A stretch of DNA of 64,000 nt from an uncultured Lachnospiraceae bacterium. GTDB lineage: Bacteria > Bacillota > Clostridia > Lachnospirales > Lachnospiraceae. Of this stretch, positions 1-8,675 are shown one piece after another. Below the pieces are notes generated by a model, which worked only from the letters and a program-made list of their open reading frames with translations, made no database searches and was not told the origin of the DNA. The stretch is from contig URRW01000003.1 in the NCBI GenBank assembly GCA_900550285.1, positions 1 through 64,000 of the forward strand, in the 5' to 3' direction. The position numbers and the translations under genes are program-made. The first letter of the stretch is position 1. Each line of letters opens with the position of its first letter.

Positions 1-1
1 A

Positions 2-1129
2 CTTTCATTACTATTTGTGCCGCCAGCCAAAGGCGGCGGAATGGAGATTTATATGCTTCTTGGACCATTGAGACATCGTTTTACCGCGATGGAAAGGGCT
101 GTAGAACAGGGAATCGGGCATTACTTTGTTCCAAGATATACAAGAGTAGTGGATACGGCGGACAGCAGGGAGGATATTAACAGTGCATACAGTTTGATCA
201 GTACGAGCAGGGTGCGGAATGATATGATCATTCATGATGTGAGGATGAGTATTGCAAAGAAGCATACGCCGGTTATCCTGACCCGGTTTAAGGAACATGC
301 AAAGCTTTTGTATGATGCCCTGAAAAAAGAAGCGGATCATGTTTTCCTTTTGTATGGTGGAAATTCCGATAAGGAAAATGCAGAGATACGCAGGCAGTTA
401 AAGCTGGTTTCTGCGGAAGAATCCCTGATTTTGATTGCAACGGGACAGAAGATGGGGGAAGGATTTGACTTTCCGCGGCTTGACGTGCTGATGCTGGCGG
501 CTCCGGTATCGTTTGAGGGGCGCCTGGAGCAATATGTGGGAAGATTGAACCGTGATTATGAGGGAAAAACTGCTGTTTTTGTATATGATTATATTGACTC
601 ACATATGAGATTCTTCCACAAAATGTATACAAAAAGACTGCGAACATACAAGAAGATCGGATTTTCCATATGGACAGAAGAAACACAATCAAAGCAGACG
701 GTCAATGCAATTTATGATTCAGGTAATTATACGGAAAAATTTGAACAGGATCTTGCGGCAGCAGAAAAAATGATCGTAATTTCCAGTCCGGATATACGGC
801 AGGAAAAAATTGACAGATTACTATTTCTAGTAAAAGACAGACAGGAACACGGCGTGAGAATAACCGTTATTACGACAGAACCGGATGAAGTAACCTATGG
901 CAGAGCAGAGGTTTGCTATGAGCTGGTCAGTGGGATGCGTCAGACAGGGATAGACGTGGTGACAAAAGCGGAAGTGGAGGAATGTTTTGCGGTTATTGAT
1001 GATGAATGGGTGTGGCACGGCGGAATGAACCTGCTTGGTAAGGCAGACAGCTGGGACAATCTGATGCGTATCCGGGATCATGAGGTAGCAGCTGAATTAT
1101 TGGAAATTGCCCTGGGGCTGTCCACCTGA
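2..1129 (+). CDS. Superfamily II helicase with C-terminal PLD-like domain (3' part only)
   Basis: The reading frame is open through the left window edge, so only the C-terminal part is seen. It carries the second RecA-like lobe of an SF2 helicase: a motif V-like ATGQKMGEGFDFP stretch and motif VI as QYVGRLNRD, followed by a linker and a PLD-like domain ending in AVIDDEWVWHGGMNLLGK. This arrangement is known from helicase/restriction-type proteins of conflict systems, including TOTE-like loci; that assignment is from memory of the family. The first ~15 codons fit the region after helicase motif III poorly (no clear TATP), so the upstream half may be damaged or this may be a remnant. In the PLD-like motif the usual His seems to be Cys (codon 983-985). 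A GTG at 17 could serve as start but is unlikely to be the native one. Downstream lies a stretch of broken genes. Confidence 0.7.
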   Translation, partial: LSLLFVPPAKGGGMEIYMLLGPLRHRFTAMERAVEQGIGHYFVPRYTRVVDTADSREDINSAYSLISTSRVRNDMIIHDVRMSIAKKHTPVILTRFKEHAKLLYDALKKEADHVFLLYGGNSDKENAEIRRQLKLVSAEESLILIATGQKMGEGFDFPRLDVLMLAAPVSFEGRLEQYVGRLNRDYEGKTAVFVYDYIDSHMRFFHKMYTKRLRTYKKIGFSIWTEETQSKQTVNAIYDSGNYTEKFEQDLAAAEKMIVISSPDIRQEKIDRLLFLVKDRQEHGVRITVITTEPDEVTYGRAEVCYELVSGMRQTGIDVVTKAEVEECFAVIDDEWVWHGGMNLLGKADSWDNLMRIRDHEVAAELLEIALGLST

Positions 1130-1151
1130 CAGCCCCATCCCCTTCCTCCCG

Positions 1152-1520
1152 TTAATTTTCCCCCTCTAACTCAAACCCCTCCGCATAAAATCCATCCTTC
1201 CATTCAAACCCTTCCGTATCCACAAACACACATCCTTTTGCAGGAACAAACTTCATCTGTTCCCCGGTGCGCATCGCGGTAACGGACGTTACGGCGCGGT
1301 CTGTAGCGATTTTAAGCCAGCGGGGAAGCGCCGTTTCGGGCACGGTTTTTTCCGGGGTTACGATATTTTCATAGATCTCTCCGGCAAAGCGGTCGCAGAC
1401 GATCAGTCCGGGATTGTCTCTGCGCCAGTAATCGTTACAGTGTCGGTTCGGCTTTGAAAAATAGGTGGAGATCGCCAGTCCCTCTTTCCGGAACGCTTCG
1501 TAGAGCGCGTCTATTCCCAT
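1152..1520 (-). pseudogene. Alpha-L-fucosidase (GH29-like) remnant with internal deletion
   Basis: Read on the minus strand from about 1520, the translation gives YEAFRKEGLAISTYFSKP, typical of the segment of GH29 fucosidases before the active site, and then jumps to PGLIVCDRFAGEIYENIVTPEKTVPE, which in intact enzymes lies well downstream. The intervening barrel segment with the nucleophile Asp is missing, so catalysis is impossible. The last ~60 residues up to the stop at 1152 are not recognised and may come from another deletion join. The open frame continues upstream past 1520 but there it is the antisense of the sulfatase remnant. Family assignment is by motif recognition only. Confidence 0.55.
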
Positions 1521-1946
1521 CCCGTTTCCCATATTGACATCGTCCCGACGATTCTGGATTATTTCGGCGGCTTCCAGCCGCTGCGCTGTATTTTTGACGG
1601 GCGCTACAAGCTGGCGGTCAATCTGCTGTCCTCGGACGAGCTGTACGATCTGGAAGAGGATCCGCAGGAGATGGAAAACCTGATCGAAAGGGAAGAATAC
1701 GCAGAAATCCGTAACCGCCTGCACGACAGGCTGCTTGACTGGATGGATGAAACCCGCGACCCGATGCGGGGATACAGCTTCCGCTGCCGCCCGTGGCGCG
1801 CAGACGCGGCAAAAAAGAGCTGGGACGACAGCGGCATGACCCGCCAGAAGGAACCCGATTACGATGAAAACGGGGAGCTGCGCTACATCGACGCCCTGCC
1901 CGCGGTGCCCTCCTCCTATACGGTGATTCCCCCGTCCGCAAAATAA
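1521..1946 (+). pseudogene. Sulfatase C-terminal remnant with internal deletion
   Basis: The frame reads PVSHIDIVPTILDYFGG, the conserved segment of type I sulfatases (alkaline phosphatase superfamily), then jumps to RCIFDGRYKLAVNLLSSDELYDLEEDP, a classic sulfatase C-terminal core, and continues to a stop at 1944-1946. The N-terminal half, with the CxPSR or SxPSR formylglycine motif and metal ligands, is absent, and residues between the two blocks also appear deleted. It abuts the oppositely oriented fucosidase remnant at about 1520. An ATG at 1671 starts an open frame of 91 codons, but no ribosome site or complete fold supports expression. An intact sulfatase-maturating enzyme remains at 48015-49127. 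Confidence 0.7.
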
Positions 1947-2075
1947 TTCAAATTTTCGCATAACCTGTAATAGATTTTTTGGAAGAAATCCGTTATACTA
2001 AGAGGCAGAGAAAAAGAATCGCGGCGTATAACGGTTTTGTGCCGGAGGACGCCCCGAAAAAGGAGGACGGTACTT

Positions 2076-4466
2076 ATGCAGTACGGACATTTTGACGACG
2101 CGAAGCGGGAGTATGTGATCGACCGCGTGGATATTCCCGTGTCATGGACAAACTATCTCGGAGTGGAGAACATGTGCGGCGTTGTGAATCATACCGCAGG
2201 CGGCTACCTGTTTTACAAATCTCCGGAGTATCACCGGATTACCCGTTTCCGCGCGAATGCGGTTCCGATGGACAGGCCCGGACACTATGTATATCTGAGG
2301 GATGCAGAGAGCAAGGATTACTGGAGCGTATCCTGGCAGCCCGTAGGCAAGCCGCTGGATCAGGCAAAATACACCTGCCGCCACGGTATGTCTTACAGCG
2401 TATACGAGTGTGACTACAACAAGATTAAGGCGAGTCAGACACTGATGATCCCGATGGGCGATCCGGTGGAACTGTGGGACGTAAAGATCAAGAACGAGGA
2501 TGACAAGGCGCGCACGCTGGACGTATTCGGCTACTGTGAGCTTTCCTTCCACCACATCATGATCGACAACCAGAACTATCAGATGAGCCTGTACTGCTCC
2601 GGTTCCTCCTATGAGGACGGCGTGATCGAGCACGACCTGTTCTATGAAGAGTTCGGCTATCAGTATTTTGCAGGAAACTTTGAGCCCGACGGCTTTGATA
2701 CCGTAAGGGATACGTTCCTTGGCAAATACCATACGGAGGACAACCCGGCTGCTGTAGAGCAGGGCGAGTGCTTTGGCTCCACAGAGCTTGGCAACAACCA
2801 CTGCGCGGCGCTGAAAAAGCAGATCGTGCTGCAGCCCGGCGAGGAGATCCGTCTGGTGTTCATGCTCGGCGAGGGCAAGCGCGAGGTTGGTCAGAAGATC
2901 CGCGAGAAATACAGCGATCTGGCAAAGGTTGACGGCGCGTTCGAGCAGCTGCGCGAGTTCTGGAACAGAAAATTTGAAAAGCTCAGCGTGAACACTCCCA
3001 ATGCGGGCATGAACACGATGCTGAACACATGGACGCTGTATCAGTCCGAGATCAACGTTATGTTCTCCAGATTCGCTTCCTTTATCGAAGTAGGCGGCAG
3101 AACCGGTCTGGGCTACCGCGATACGGCGCAGGATGCGATGTGCGTTCCTCACTCCAACCCTGCAAAGTGCCGTCAGCGTATCGAAGAGCTGCTGCGCGGC
3201 CTTGTTTCCGAAGGCTACGGCCTGCATCTGTTCTCTCCCGAATGGTTCGTTCCGGACGAGTCTGTAAAGCCGTTTAAGTCTCCTACCGTTATTCCGGAGC
3301 CCGATCCGGACAGCATGGTGCACGGCTTAAAGGATGCCTGCTCCGACGACGCTTTGTGGCTGGTAACTTCTATTGTAGAGTATATCCGCGAGACAGGCGA
3401 TTTAAGCTTTGCGGATGAAGTATTTACCTATGCGGACGGCGGCGAAGGCACTGTTTACGAGCACATGAAGAAGATCCTTGATTTCTCCGGCAGAATGGTC
3501 GGTGCAACCGGCGTCTGCAAGGGCTTAAGAGCGGACTGGAACGACTGCTTAAACTTAGGCGGCGGCGAGAGCGCAATGGTTTCCTTCCTGCATGTATGGG
3601 CGCTGAGCCACTTCGTAGAGCTGGCAAAGAAGCTGGGCAGACAGGAGGACGTTGATACTTATACAGAGATGCTCAACCATGTGAAAAAAGTGTGTGAGGA
3701 GCAGCTCTGGGACGGCGAATGGTACATCCGCGGCATCACCAAGAACGGCAGAAAGATCGGTACGAGCGAGGATAAAGAGGGCAAGGTGCACTTGGAGTCC
3801 AACTCCTGGGCAGTCCTGTCCGGCGCGGCAGATCCCGAGCGCGGCAAAAAGGCGATGGACAGCGTGGACAAATATCTGTACACCCCTTACGGAATCCTGT
3901 TAAACGCTCCTTCCTTTACGGTTCCGGACGACGACATCGGCTTTGTAACGAGAGTATATCCGGGCCTGAAAGAGAACGGCTCCATCTTCTCCCATCCGAA
4001 TCCCTGGGCATGGGCGGCTGAGTGTGTGCTGGGACGCGGCGACCGCGCGATGAAGTTCTATGACGCGCTGTGCCCTTACTGGCAGAACGACAAGATCGAG
4101 ATCCGTCAGGCAGAGCCTTACACATACTGCCAGTTCATTTCCGGACGCGACCACAGCAAGTTTGGCTGCGCGCACCATCCGTTCATGACCGGTTCCGCAG
4201 GCTGGGCATATTACTCCGCAACCAGATATATGCTGGGCATCCGTCCCGACTTCGACGCGCTGGTGATCGATCCCTGCGTACCCGCAGACTGGAAGCATTT
4301 TGAGGTAAACCGTGTATGGCGCGGCGCAAAATACGAGATCGAGGTGGAAAACCCCAACGGTGTGATGAAGGGCGTTAAGGAGCTGTACTTAGACGGCGAG
4401 CGCGTGGATGCGATCGCAGCGCAGCCGGAAGGCACGACCCATCATGTAAAAGCGGTTATGGGCTGA
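2076..4466 (+). CDS. GH94 glycoside phosphorylase (N,N'-diacetylchitobiose or cellobiose phosphorylase)
   Basis: This 796-residue protein matches GH94 family length (about 800) and would cleave a beta-1,4 disaccharide with phosphate in the cytoplasm, giving an alpha-sugar 1-phosphate and a free sugar. The N-terminal block MQYGHFDDAKREYVI and later DRPGHYVYLRD and YWSVSWQP match the family. The general acid lies in ADWNDCLN, with Asp490 at the expected position of GH94 enzymes. Several stretches (TFLGKYHTEDNPAAVEQG, LQPGEEIRL) remind me more of chitobiose than cellobiose phosphorylases, but substrate is inferred. The ATG at 2076 is preceded by AGGAGG at 2061-2066; a GTG at 2037 lacks such a site. 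The phosphohexomutase 86 bp downstream fits as the next enzyme for the released sugar 1-phosphate. Confidence 0.88.
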   Translation: MQYGHFDDAKREYVIDRVDIPVSWTNYLGVENMCGVVNHTAGGYLFYKSPEYHRITRFRANAVPMDRPGHYVYLRDAESKDYWSVSWQPVGKPLDQAKYTCRHGMSYSVYECDYNKIKASQTLMIPMGDPVELWDVKIKNEDDKARTLDVFGYCELSFHHIMIDNQNYQMSLYCSGSSYEDGVIEHDLFYEEFGYQYFAGNFEPDGFDTVRDTFLGKYHTEDNPAAVEQGECFGSTELGNNHCAALKKQIVLQPGEEIRLVFMLGEGKREVGQKIREKYSDLAKVDGAFEQLREFWNRKFEKLSVNTPNAGMNTMLNTWTLYQSEINVMFSRFASFIEVGGRTGLGYRDTAQDAMCVPHSNPAKCRQRIEELLRGLVSEGYGLHLFSPEWFVPDESVKPFKSPTVIPEPDPDSMVHGLKDACSDDALWLVTSIVEYIRETGDLSFADEVFTYADGGEGTVYEHMKKILDFSGRMVGATGVCKGLRADWNDCLNLGGGESAMVSFLHVWALSHFVELAKKLGRQEDVDTYTEMLNHVKKVCEEQLWDGEWYIRGITKNGRKIGTSEDKEGKVHLESNSWAVLSGAADPERGKKAMDSVDKYLYTPYGILLNAPSFTVPDDDIGFVTRVYPGLKENGSIFSHPNPWAWAAECVLGRGDRAMKFYDALCPYWQNDKIEIRQAEPYTYCQFISGRDHSKFGCAHHPFMTGSAGWAYYSATRYMLGIRPDFDALVIDPCVPADWKHFEVNRVWRGAKYEIEVENPNGVMKGVKELYLDGERVDAIAAQPEGTTHHVKAVMG

Positions 4467-4552
4467 AAACAGAACGGATAAAGGACGTTTTTTCAGGCGG
4501 CGTCCAAGGGCGCTGCCGGGAAAGCGTTTTTGCAGATAAAAAGGAGGAACAT

Positions 4553-5977
4553 ATGGTTAAGTTTGGAACCGGCGGCTGGAGAGCCGTGATCGGAGACGAT
4601 TTTACAAGAGAGAACATCCGCATCCTTGCAAAGGCAATGTGCGTAAAAATGAAACGGGAAGGCGCGACGGATAAGGGCATCGTGATCGGCTACGACAGAC
4701 GTTTCCTTGCAAAAGAAGCGATGCGCTGGGCGGCACAGGTATTTGCGGCAGAAGGCATCAAGGCGCTTCTGATCAACAAGTCCGCTCCGACCCCTCTCGT
4801 TATGTTTTATGTGATGAGACATGAGCTTCCCTACGGCATGATGGTAACGGCGAGCCACAACCCCGCTCTTTACAACGGCATCAAGGTATTTACCGAAGGC
4901 GGCCGCGACGCAAATGAGGAGCAGACCGGTCAGATCGAGGAGATCATCGCAGGGCTGAATCCGGAAGACATTCAGGAGCTGGAATATGAGGATGCAAAGG
5001 CAGCAGGCCTGATCGAGGAGATCTACCCTCTGAACGAGTATCTTGACAATATCATCGACGCGGTTGACATGAAGGCGATCCGCGACGCGAACTTAAAAAT
5101 CGCGCTGGATCCGATGTACGGCGTAAGCGAGACTTCCTTAAAGACGATCCTTCTGACGGCGCGCTGCGAGGTAGAGACGATCCATGACCGTCACGACACG
5201 CTGTTTGGCGGCAAGCTGCCCGCACCGAACGCTTCCACCCTGCGCCCGCTGCAGAACTTTGTTCTGGACGCGCACTGCGACATCGGTATCGCGACGGACG
5301 GCGACGCAGACCGTCTCGGCGTGATCGACGACACCGGACGCTTCCTGCATCCCAACGATATTCTCGTCCTGCTGTATTACTACCTTGTAAAATACAAAGG
5401 CTGGAGAGGCCCCGTTGTCCGCAACATCTGCACAACCCACCTGCTTGACCGCATCGCGGAGAAGTTCGGCGAGAAGTGCTACGAGGTTCCGGTTGGATTT
5501 AAGCACATTTCCGCAAAAATGGAAGAGACAGACGCCGTGATCGGCGGCGAGTCCTCCGGCGGTCTGACCGTTCGCGGCCATATCAAGGGCAAGGACGGCG
5601 TTTACGCGGCAAGCCTGCTCGTTGAGATGCTGGCTGTGACAGGACGCAAGCTGTCCGAGATCTATGCGGATGTGGAAAAGGAATGCGGTTCTATTTTCAT
5701 GGAAGAGTGCGATTACCGCTTCACACAGGAGAAGAAGGTAGAGGTTCATCACACCCTCATGGAAGAGAAGAAGGTTCCGGAGCTGCCCTTCGAGGTGGAT
5801 CACGTTTCCTATCTGGACGGCTGCAAGGTTTACTTCAAGAACGGCGGCTGGGTAGTAGCGCGTTTCTCCGGCACAGAGCCGCTGATCCGTATTTTCTGCG
5901 AAATGCCGACTGCCGAAGAGGCAAAAACAGTGCGTGAGATCTATGAGAAATTCCTTGATCTCGGAAAAGCGAACTAA
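4553..5977 (+). CDS. Phosphohexomutase (phosphoglucomutase/phosphomannomutase family)
   Basis: A 474-residue alpha-D-phosphohexomutase that interconverts sugar 1- and 6-phosphates. Visible landmarks are the phosphoserine loop TASHNP near residue 99, the Mg-binding loop TDGDADRLG near residue 248, the sugar-binding GGESSGG near residue 333, and the phosphate-binding RFSGTEPLIRI near the C terminus. It starts at an ATG behind AAGGAGG. Lying directly after the GH94 phosphorylase and before a strong terminator, it probably feeds glucose 1-phosphate or GlcNAc 1-phosphate into central metabolism. Specificity for Glc, GlcNAc or Man cannot be read from sequence alone. Confidence 0.9.
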   Translation: MVKFGTGGWRAVIGDDFTRENIRILAKAMCVKMKREGATDKGIVIGYDRRFLAKEAMRWAAQVFAAEGIKALLINKSAPTPLVMFYVMRHELPYGMMVTASHNPALYNGIKVFTEGGRDANEEQTGQIEEIIAGLNPEDIQELEYEDAKAAGLIEEIYPLNEYLDNIIDAVDMKAIRDANLKIALDPMYGVSETSLKTILLTARCEVETIHDRHDTLFGGKLPAPNASTLRPLQNFVLDAHCDIGIATDGDADRLGVIDDTGRFLHPNDILVLLYYYLVKYKGWRGPVVRNICTTHLLDRIAEKFGEKCYEVPVGFKHISAKMEETDAVIGGESSGGLTVRGHIKGKDGVYAASLLVEMLAVTGRKLSEIYADVEKECGSIFMEECDYRFTQEKKVEVHHTLMEEKKVPELPFEVDHVSYLDGCKVYFKNGGWVVARFSGTEPLIRIFCEMPTAEEAKTVREIYEKFLDLGKAN

Positions 5978-6014
5978 ATAATTTGATAAAAGAAACAGAC
6001 TGAAAAGAGCGGAT

Positions 6015-6044
6015 CGGCGCCGGATGGCGCCGGTTCGTTTTTTT
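6015..6044 (+). terminator. Rho-independent terminator after GH94-mutase operon
   Basis: CGGCGCC (6015-6021) pairs with GGCGCCG (6026-6032) across a GGAT loop, followed by a T-rich tract. It separates the phosphorylase operon from the pilus operon. Confidence 0.85.
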
Positions 6045-6173
6045 GTCGAAAAATAGCTCGTAAAAACAAGATGCCAAGAAAAGCAAAGAGAAGACAAGTT
6101 CTGCTCTACATTTTTGAATGGAAATTTCTTACAATAACAGGCATATAAAGACCGGGATGCAGGGGGGAGCGTT

Positions 6174-8639
6174 ATGGAAAAGAAAAAGAGAAAGGCGGGA
6201 ATACGGTTTCTGGCGGCGGTCATATGTCTGGGGATACTGGCAGGAAATCCGGGCATGAGCCGCGTTGTGACGGCGCAGGCGGCAGAGCAGCCGGGAAGCT
6301 GTCATACGGGGCGCAGCCCGACGGCGGAGGAAAGCGGGGCGGGGGGAGAGAAAGCGGATCCGGGAGGAAAAACCGAATCGTCAACGGCGGAGGAAACCGA
6401 ACCTCCAACATCGGAGGAAACCGAATCGGAGAATGAAACCGGAACAGAGCCGGAGCAGCCGCCGGAAACCGAACCAGAAACGGAAACGACTCCGGAAACA
6501 GAGCTGGAAACCCTTCCGGAAACGCCGCTTACCGGAGAAGAAAAGACAGCGGAAACCGAAGCCAAAATCGAAACCACAACAGACACCTATGTGAAAAACG
6601 GCGGAGCCTACGAGCTTCCGTACATTCTGGGCACGTTCAACGCCTTTGTTTCGGGGGACTATTACGGAACCCATGTGGTCGGGCCGATGATCGTCGGGGG
6701 AAACACACAGCTGAACGGAAGCCTGGGAGGAATGACACAGCAGGAAGGCGCATACCGTCACAGAGCGCCCAGCTATCTGCGCAAAAAAGCGTGGAACCGG
6801 GACTGCGAGGGGCATCAGAGCGTTCCCCGCATCATTACAGGCGACCCGGAGATGGACGTTTATCTGGGAATGGAAAATGCCGGGCAGAACGTGGGCAATA
6901 CGAAGATCGGGGAGGACTGCCGGCAGATCCTTTTTACGGACGAATATCTGGACGAGGGGCTGGACGGGGGATTTAGCCGGGAAGCGTTTCAAAAAAAGCT
7001 GGAAGCGGCGGGAAAGCCGTGGATGGAATCCGGCGGGAACGACGGGGACGGAAACGGGACAGTTCAGACAGCGATCACAAGAACGGATCTGGAAAGTGCG
7101 CCGGAAGGGACGCTGACGTCGGGGGGCGCAGGCGGGAAGGGATACCGGTTGTACCGGGAAGGCGGCGCTGTGAAGGCAGAGCTGGACGCAGGCGGAAATT
7201 ACCGGTTTGAGACATTTGAGGGAATTGACAGCATTTATTACCGTTACAAGGATGCAGAAGAGATGAAAAATACGATCACGGTCATCCGGACAGAGCAGGA
7301 GGGAGAGGTTGTGCTGCCTAAAATTTTAAAAACCGTCCGGGATGATGTGTACGGAAACAATTACGGGTTTGACTCCATCGAGGAGGGACCGCCGTTTGCG
7401 GTATTGTATTTTGCGCCGAATGCGGAGCGGGTTTTCGTTGGATGTGAAAAAAGCGGCGAGGCAGAAAAGACGGATACGGCGTTTGAATGGAAGCCGGAGC
7501 AGGCGGTGGACATAAAGTCCAACGGCGGAAAGCTGGTCGGGCATTTGTGGACGCCGGGAGCGGACGTGGTGCTGCGGGGCGGCGACTACAGCGGCTGCGT
7601 GGTCGCGGACGATGTGGATGCGTCCGGCTCCGGCGCGGAAGGGCACATGTGGCCTTTTTCGGAGCCGGAGGAGAAGCCGGAAGAAAAACCGGAAGAAAAG
7701 CCGGAGGAAGAAAGAGACCTGACGGTGCAGAAGCGCTGGCAGGACGTGAGCGGGGAGACGTTTGCAGAAAACGGGCTGTCTCCGGTAAAAATTTTTTTAT
7801 ACCGGACGGTCAAGGAGCCGGAAGGCTTTCCGGTAAAGCTGGAGCTGTATTCGGGAATGCACCAGCATTTTGAGGGGGCAAAAAAGGCAGCGGAGATCGA
7901 TCTGGGATATGTCGGGGAAAAGCCGGCGGTATTCCGGGTAGGCTGCATCGACCGGGTTAAGGGACAGCCTTTCAGCTACAGCGCGGGCATCTGTGAGACG
8001 GGATTTTGCGTAGAAAGCGCAGGGGAGGCGTCGCTGACGGTCAAAAAACGCGGCCCGGAAGGGGCGCTTGAGGGGACGAGTGCATGGATGGATTTTGAGC
8101 TGACGGCAAAAGCGCCGTGTACCATAAAGGTGCTTTTAACCCATACGGCTTATAATTATTCCAATGGCACGGCGATGCCGGATGCAGAAACGCTCGTCGC
8201 GCAGCCTGTAGGGGAGGGATGGAACAGGGTGGACTTTACAAATGCGGGAAAAGTGACGGACGGACAGGGCAATCCGGTTTTTCTGGAGCTGGGGGCAGAT
8301 AACGGCTGGACGGGGCGTTTTTATGATCTGCCGAAAAAGGATCCGTCCGGAAACACATATTTTTATAAAATTGCGGAGGAGCCTGTGCCGGACGGTTTTC
8401 AGGTCAGCTATGTGAATCAGATCAATTCCGGGGAGGGAAAAGCAGAGGTAATTAACCGGAAAAGAGGTCAGGCAGAGCTGATCGAGCTTCCCGAAACGGG
8501 CGGCTGTACGCCGGAGCTGTTTTTGGCAGCAGGCACAGCCTTTACGGGGGCGTCGGCAGTGCTGTCAGGCTGCGGCAGGGGGCACGCGATGCGCCGGAAA
8601 CGGAGAAAAAACGCGTCTGGAAGATGGTTCAGACAATAG
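6174..8639 (+). CDS. LPXTG surface protein with choice-of-anchor A domain, likely pilus tip or ancillary pilin
   Basis: An 821-residue exported protein. It begins with a signal peptide (MEKKKRKAGIRFLAAVICLGILAG), then a Glu/Thr/Pro-rich stalk at about residues 55-135. The region from PYILGTFNAFVSGDYYGTHVVGPMIVGGN to GGDYSGCVVADDV resembles choice-of-anchor A domains of surface adhesins. A KPEE repeat linker follows near residue 500, then a Cna-B-like segment (DLTVQKRWQDVSGE). The C terminus has LPETG, a hydrophobic stretch and a basic tail, the signal for sortase. It is first in a three-gene operon with backbone pilin and sortase, the usual place for a tip adhesin. The adhesive role and ligand are inferred. 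The cytoplasmic tail (RRKRRKNASGRWFRQ) is longer than usual. Confidence 0.82.
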   Translation: MEKKKRKAGIRFLAAVICLGILAGNPGMSRVVTAQAAEQPGSCHTGRSPTAEESGAGGEKADPGGKTESSTAEETEPPTSEETESENETGTEPEQPPETEPETETTPETELETLPETPLTGEEKTAETEAKIETTTDTYVKNGGAYELPYILGTFNAFVSGDYYGTHVVGPMIVGGNTQLNGSLGGMTQQEGAYRHRAPSYLRKKAWNRDCEGHQSVPRIITGDPEMDVYLGMENAGQNVGNTKIGEDCRQILFTDEYLDEGLDGGFSREAFQKKLEAAGKPWMESGGNDGDGNGTVQTAITRTDLESAPEGTLTSGGAGGKGYRLYREGGAVKAELDAGGNYRFETFEGIDSIYYRYKDAEEMKNTITVIRTEQEGEVVLPKILKTVRDDVYGNNYGFDSIEEGPPFAVLYFAPNAERVFVGCEKSGEAEKTDTAFEWKPEQAVDIKSNGGKLVGHLWTPGADVVLRGGDYSGCVVADDVDASGSGAEGHMWPFSEPEEKPEEKPEEKPEEERDLTVQKRWQDVSGETFAENGLSPVKIFLYRTVKEPEGFPVKLELYSGMHQHFEGAKKAAEIDLGYVGEKPAVFRVGCIDRVKGQPFSYSAGICETGFCVESAGEASLTVKKRGPEGALEGTSAWMDFELTAKAPCTIKVLLTHTAYNYSNGTAMPDAETLVAQPVGEGWNRVDFTNAGKVTDGQGNPVFLELGADNGWTGRFYDLPKKDPSGNTYFYKIAEEPVPDGFQVSYVNQINSGEGKAEVINRKRGQAELIELPETGGCTPELFLAAGTAFTGASAVLSGCGRGHAMRRKRRKNASGRWFRQ

Positions 8640-8675
8640 GAAGGAGCGCGTTTTTGCGCGCAGACGAGGGGGAAA

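Noticed and set aside
1152..1961. A continuous 269-codon open frame on the minus strand
   Set aside because: The upstream two thirds are antisense to the sulfatase remnant and only the last third resembles a protein family, so it is not one gene.
2142..3323. A 393-codon open frame antisense to the GH94 gene
   Set aside because: It has no ribosome site or recognisable domain and results from the codon bias of the strongly supported gene on the other strand.
5138..6256. A 372-codon minus-strand frame across the mutase and its terminator
   Set aside because: It runs through an intergenic terminator and is antisense to a clear enzyme gene, with no family match.
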